This document shows, piece by piece, positions 31,301 to 33,375 of a stretch of 33,375 bases of DNA. Made by a program: the position numbers and the translations under genes. The notes under the pieces are model-generated. The model saw only the letters and a list, made by a program, of their open reading frames with translations, made no database searches and was not told the DNA's origin. The stretch covers positions 1-33,375 of the forward strand of contig NZ_SMZO01000041.1 of NCBI RefSeq assembly GCF_004358675.1, in the 5' to 3' direction. Source of the stretch: Meridianimarinicoccus aquatilis. Lineage in GTDB: Bacteria > Pseudomonadota > Alphaproteobacteria > Rhodobacterales > Rhodobacteraceae. Each line of letters starts with the position of its first letter. The stretch's first letter is position 1.

Positions 31301-32368
31301 ATGAAGCCCCAACCGTCTGCATTGAATGATGATTTTGACGACCCCCTCATCACCATCGAGGAGGATGAAGGGGCTCACGAAGACGATCTCTGGTTCCTGC
31401 CTGGGCCATTCGAAGAAGAACCGGATGATTTGCCTCTTGGGCCGCGGGCGGAACCGCCAGACACTGCTGTCATCGAAGACTGGGTAAAGGCAGAAAGCGT
31501 TCACGCTGCCCGACTAGCCCGCGTGGCTGGACGCTTAGGAGCTCTGGATGACCGGCTGCTGCGCAGCCCGGAAGGTTGGCGGCATCGCCTCGCTTTGATC
31601 GAGGCAGAAAACCTCAGCTGGTTCGCAGGGGACCGGGTGAGTTCTGATCGTCTGGCGCTTTGGATATCGATGCGGTTGTCAGGTGCACAGGATGACCCAA
31701 ATGCACTCGCAAGAGTTGGATGGGCTGTTCGGCGCCTGACAGGCGGTCCCGGACCAAAGGCGGACTTGGCAGCCTTCCTGGATCGCCGCGATCCCGAGAA
31801 CATTCAAGACAGCGCAGAGCGTTTTGAAGATCGCGCGGGCGGTTGGCTGGATGTCATGGCAGCTGCGGGCGACTTACATCCAATCACGCGGGCTTGCATG
31901 GGCTTTCATCTCTGGAATCTAGCGGGCCTCGGACAGCACGGCGACCAGATCGAAGCCGCCGTCACCGCGTCCAGGATCGTGGCAAGCGATGGAAGAGGCG
32001 CCATTTTCGCACCGCTCGCTATGGGCGGGGCAGGGGGGCTGCGTGTCTCGGGCTCGCCAGCCGAACGCTTGGCCCGCTGGTTGGATGGGATGAGCAGCGC
32101 AATGCTGACGGCGATGCGAACACTTGACGATATTGAAGCGTGGACCGGTCGGGCAGAAAACGTCATGGCGCAATTGTCTGGCCGCACGCCGGTCGCCTTG
32201 CGAAGAACTTTTTCTCAGTGGCCCTTGGTCTCCGCCCCAATGGCTGAATCCGTGACCGGAGCCAGTCGCGCCGCCGTTCAGCGCAATCTGGCGTGGATGG
32301 AGGCAAGCGGTTTGATCCGCGAAGTGACCGGGCAGGGGCGCTATAGGATTTGGAAAGCAACAGTCTAA
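31301..32368 (+). CDS. DUF1612/HTH-type protein (RHE_PE00001-like)
   Basis: A 355-residue soluble protein starting MKPQPSALNDDFDDPLITIE. An acidic N-terminal tail (about 1-60) precedes a helical domain (about 65-140: RLGALDDRLLRSPEGWRHRL through WAVRRLTGG) and a C-terminal winged helix (about 310-353: ESVTGASRAAVQRNLAWMEA, then GRYRIWKA). This layout fits DUF1612-plus-HTH proteins known from Rhizobiales and Rhodobacterales plasmids. The HTH suggests DNA binding. The palindrome over its start may be its own operator. Family call is from pattern memory and could be wrong; a distant relation to DUF1403 is also possible. Confidence 0.6.
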   Translation: MKPQPSALNDDFDDPLITIEEDEGAHEDDLWFLPGPFEEEPDDLPLGPRAEPPDTAVIEDWVKAESVHAARLARVAGRLGALDDRLLRSPEGWRHRLALIEAENLSWFAGDRVSSDRLALWISMRLSGAQDDPNALARVGWAVRRLTGGPGPKADLAAFLDRRDPENIQDSAERFEDRAGGWLDVMAAAGDLHPITRACMGFHLWNLAGLGQHGDQIEAAVTASRIVASDGRGAIFAPLAMGGAGGLRVSGSPAERLARWLDGMSSAMLTAMRTLDDIEAWTGRAENVMAQLSGRTPVALRRTFSQWPLVSAPMAESVTGASRAAVQRNLAWMEASGLIREVTGQGRYRIWKATV

Positions 32369-32661
32369 CGGATCGTCCAGTGATGGATGGGAAAGATTTT
32401 GCACTTTCTTCAGGTGCTTAAGCGAGAGCGTGTGCACAATGTGTTCATTGTTTGATCGCACTCGATTGTGGTTCGTCGTGCGCTTTTCAGCCGAGTGTCT
32501 TCAGGTGTAGGTTATCCAGGGTCGCGATCGCCGCTATTTGTCCACCTCGTGTCCGGACGAAACTCGTCCGAAATCTGAAGCGGAATGAACGTCCGCTCGA
32601 CAATTTGCTTAGCCCTCTGCCAGTCCCAATTGCTTTTGTTTATTGAGGAGGCGGGGTGGGG
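32369..32661. other. Intergenic region
   Basis: Nothing coding is supported. Contains a perfect hairpin CGGACGA-AAC-TCGTCCG at 32554-32570, of unknown use. Convergent genes (the DUF1612-like gene and the RND pump) end on either side. Confidence 0.45.
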
Positions 32662-33375
32662 TCAGTGACCTCCTGTAACGGCAGCATGGCCCTGTTTCCT
32701 TGGCCGAATGTCCTCGAGCGCTGCATAGAATGCGGGCAACACCAAAAGGATCAGAACCGTTGCTGCCAACAGCCCGAAGACGACCGAGATAACGAGTGGC
32801 TTGAGCGTTTGGGCCTGGGTCGAAGTCTCCAAGAGTAACGGGGCCATCCCCATGATGGTGGTCGAGACCGAGACGAAGATCGGACGGAACCGCGACCGCA
32901 CAGCCTCGCCAGCAGCCAACGCGGCAGACAGCCCGTCGGCGCGGCGGGCGTTGATAACACCGACCAGTAGGATAGCGTTGTTCACCACGATGCCCGCGAG
33001 CGACGCCGCCCCTACCAGCGACGGCATGGAAATGTTGTAGCCCATCAATACATGGCCCCAGATCACGCCCAGAAACGCCAGCGGGATGGTGATCATCACG
33101 ATCAGCGGCTCAACATAGCTGCGAAACTGGAAGCTTAGCACGAGGTAGATGCCCACCAGCCCGATCAGGAAGCCGCGTAGGATCGAGGAGACGGTTTCGG
33201 CCGAATTGGCGGCCTGTCCCCCGATCTCGAAGGTGAGGCCGGGGGTGGCGGCGGTCAGATCGGGCAGAAAGCCCTCGGACAGCCGCGCAGTGATCGCATC
33301 GGCATTGCCGATCCGGCCGTCCACATCGGCCGCGACGGTCAGCGTGCGCAGTCCGTTGCGCCGCATGACGGTTCC
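32662..33375 (-). CDS. RND-family efflux permease, C-terminal 237 residues
   Basis: The minus-strand gene enters from beyond the right edge; the visible frame is open at 33375. The fragment contains the last periplasmic segment and the last membrane domain: GFLIGLVGIYLVLSFQFRSYVEPLIVM-type helices, SLAGIVVNNAILLVGVINARR, the conserved R-F-R-P-I-x-V-S-x-x-T-T-I-M-G-M-A-P-L-L-L-E motif, and a final helix ending in LVLPAFYAALEDI. This is the AcrB/MexB-like family, closest in style to the multidrug or uncharacterised RND groups. Its membrane-fusion partner would lie outside the window. Only the family is certain. Confidence 0.93.
   Translation of the reverse strand, partial: GTVMRRNGLRTLTVAADVDGRIGNADAITARLSEGFLPDLTAATPGLTFEIGGQAANSAETVSSILRGFLIGLVGIYLVLSFQFRSYVEPLIVMITIPLAFLGVIWGHVLMGYNISMPSLVGAASLAGIVVNNAILLVGVINARRADGLSAALAAGEAVRSRFRPIFVSVSTTIMGMAPLLLETSTQAQTLKPLVISVVFGLLAATVLILLVLPAFYAALEDIRPRKQGHAAVTGGH

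Overview
The window looks like part of a large, composite plasmid or chromid from an alphaproteobacterium, most likely a Rhodobacterales (Roseobacter-type) strain. Reasons: a Rep_3-type initiator with a ParAB pair and an iteron origin; a block of small plasmid genes typical of that order (DUF736, DUF6878, DUF6915, DUF2493, and a methylase-helicase of the strawberry-notch type); a TRAP transporter catabolic operon; and IS6-family elements. Nearly all genes from the left edge to 23.5 kb lie on the minus strand.

Layout. (1) 1-4.2 kb, plasmid backbone: a truncated HTH gene at the left edge, a palindrome-rich gap, a small conserved-looking gene with a decayed inverted paralogue beside it, an NTP_transf_8-like nucleotidyltransferase-fold protein and a DUF2493 protein. 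(2) 4.4-15.1 kb, one tightly packed ten-gene catabolic operon transcribed right to left from a promoter near 15.18 kb: aldehyde dehydrogenase, TRAP transporter (dctP, dctQ, dctM), Zn alcohol dehydrogenase, class III CoA-transferase, CitE-like lyase, LysR regulator, glycerate 2-kinase and a hydroxypyruvate/glyoxylate reductase-like dehydrogenase. Most junctions overlap by 1-8 bases. By eye it is less GC-rich than its flanks, and it separates two backbone blocks, so it looks like a transferred island. (3) 15.6-23.5 kb, second backbone block: rhomboid protease, an unknown protein, a tandem DUF736 protein, three small plasmid proteins and a 1419-residue methyltransferase-helicase. (4) 23.8-25.9 kb: a HEPN/Abi-like gene followed by an intact IS6-family element that abuts a second, truncated IS6-family element. 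(5) 25.9-30.5 kb, replicon: parAB (minus), an iteron origin with a DnaA box, a Phd-VapC-type toxin-antitoxin pair lying between origin and initiator, and the rep gene (plus). (6) 30.6-31.1 kb: a third IS6 remnant joined to a truncated resolvase. (7) 31.3-33.4 kb: a DUF1612/HTH-type protein and the C-terminal end of an RND efflux pump running off the window.

How the genes fit together. The operon gene set suggests import of an organic acid that carries a primary alcohol, oxidation to a diacid (ADH, ALDH), activation as a CoA ester (CoA-transferase), cleavage to acetyl-CoA plus a C3 2-oxo acid (CitE-like lyase), and return of hydroxypyruvate to glycolysis by way of D-glycerate and 2-phosphoglycerate (reductase, kinase). 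This route is inferred from gene content; the substrate is unknown. The replicon is bracketed by IS6-family remnants with no target-site duplication seen at the intact copy, which fits plasmid fusion or IS-mediated deletion.
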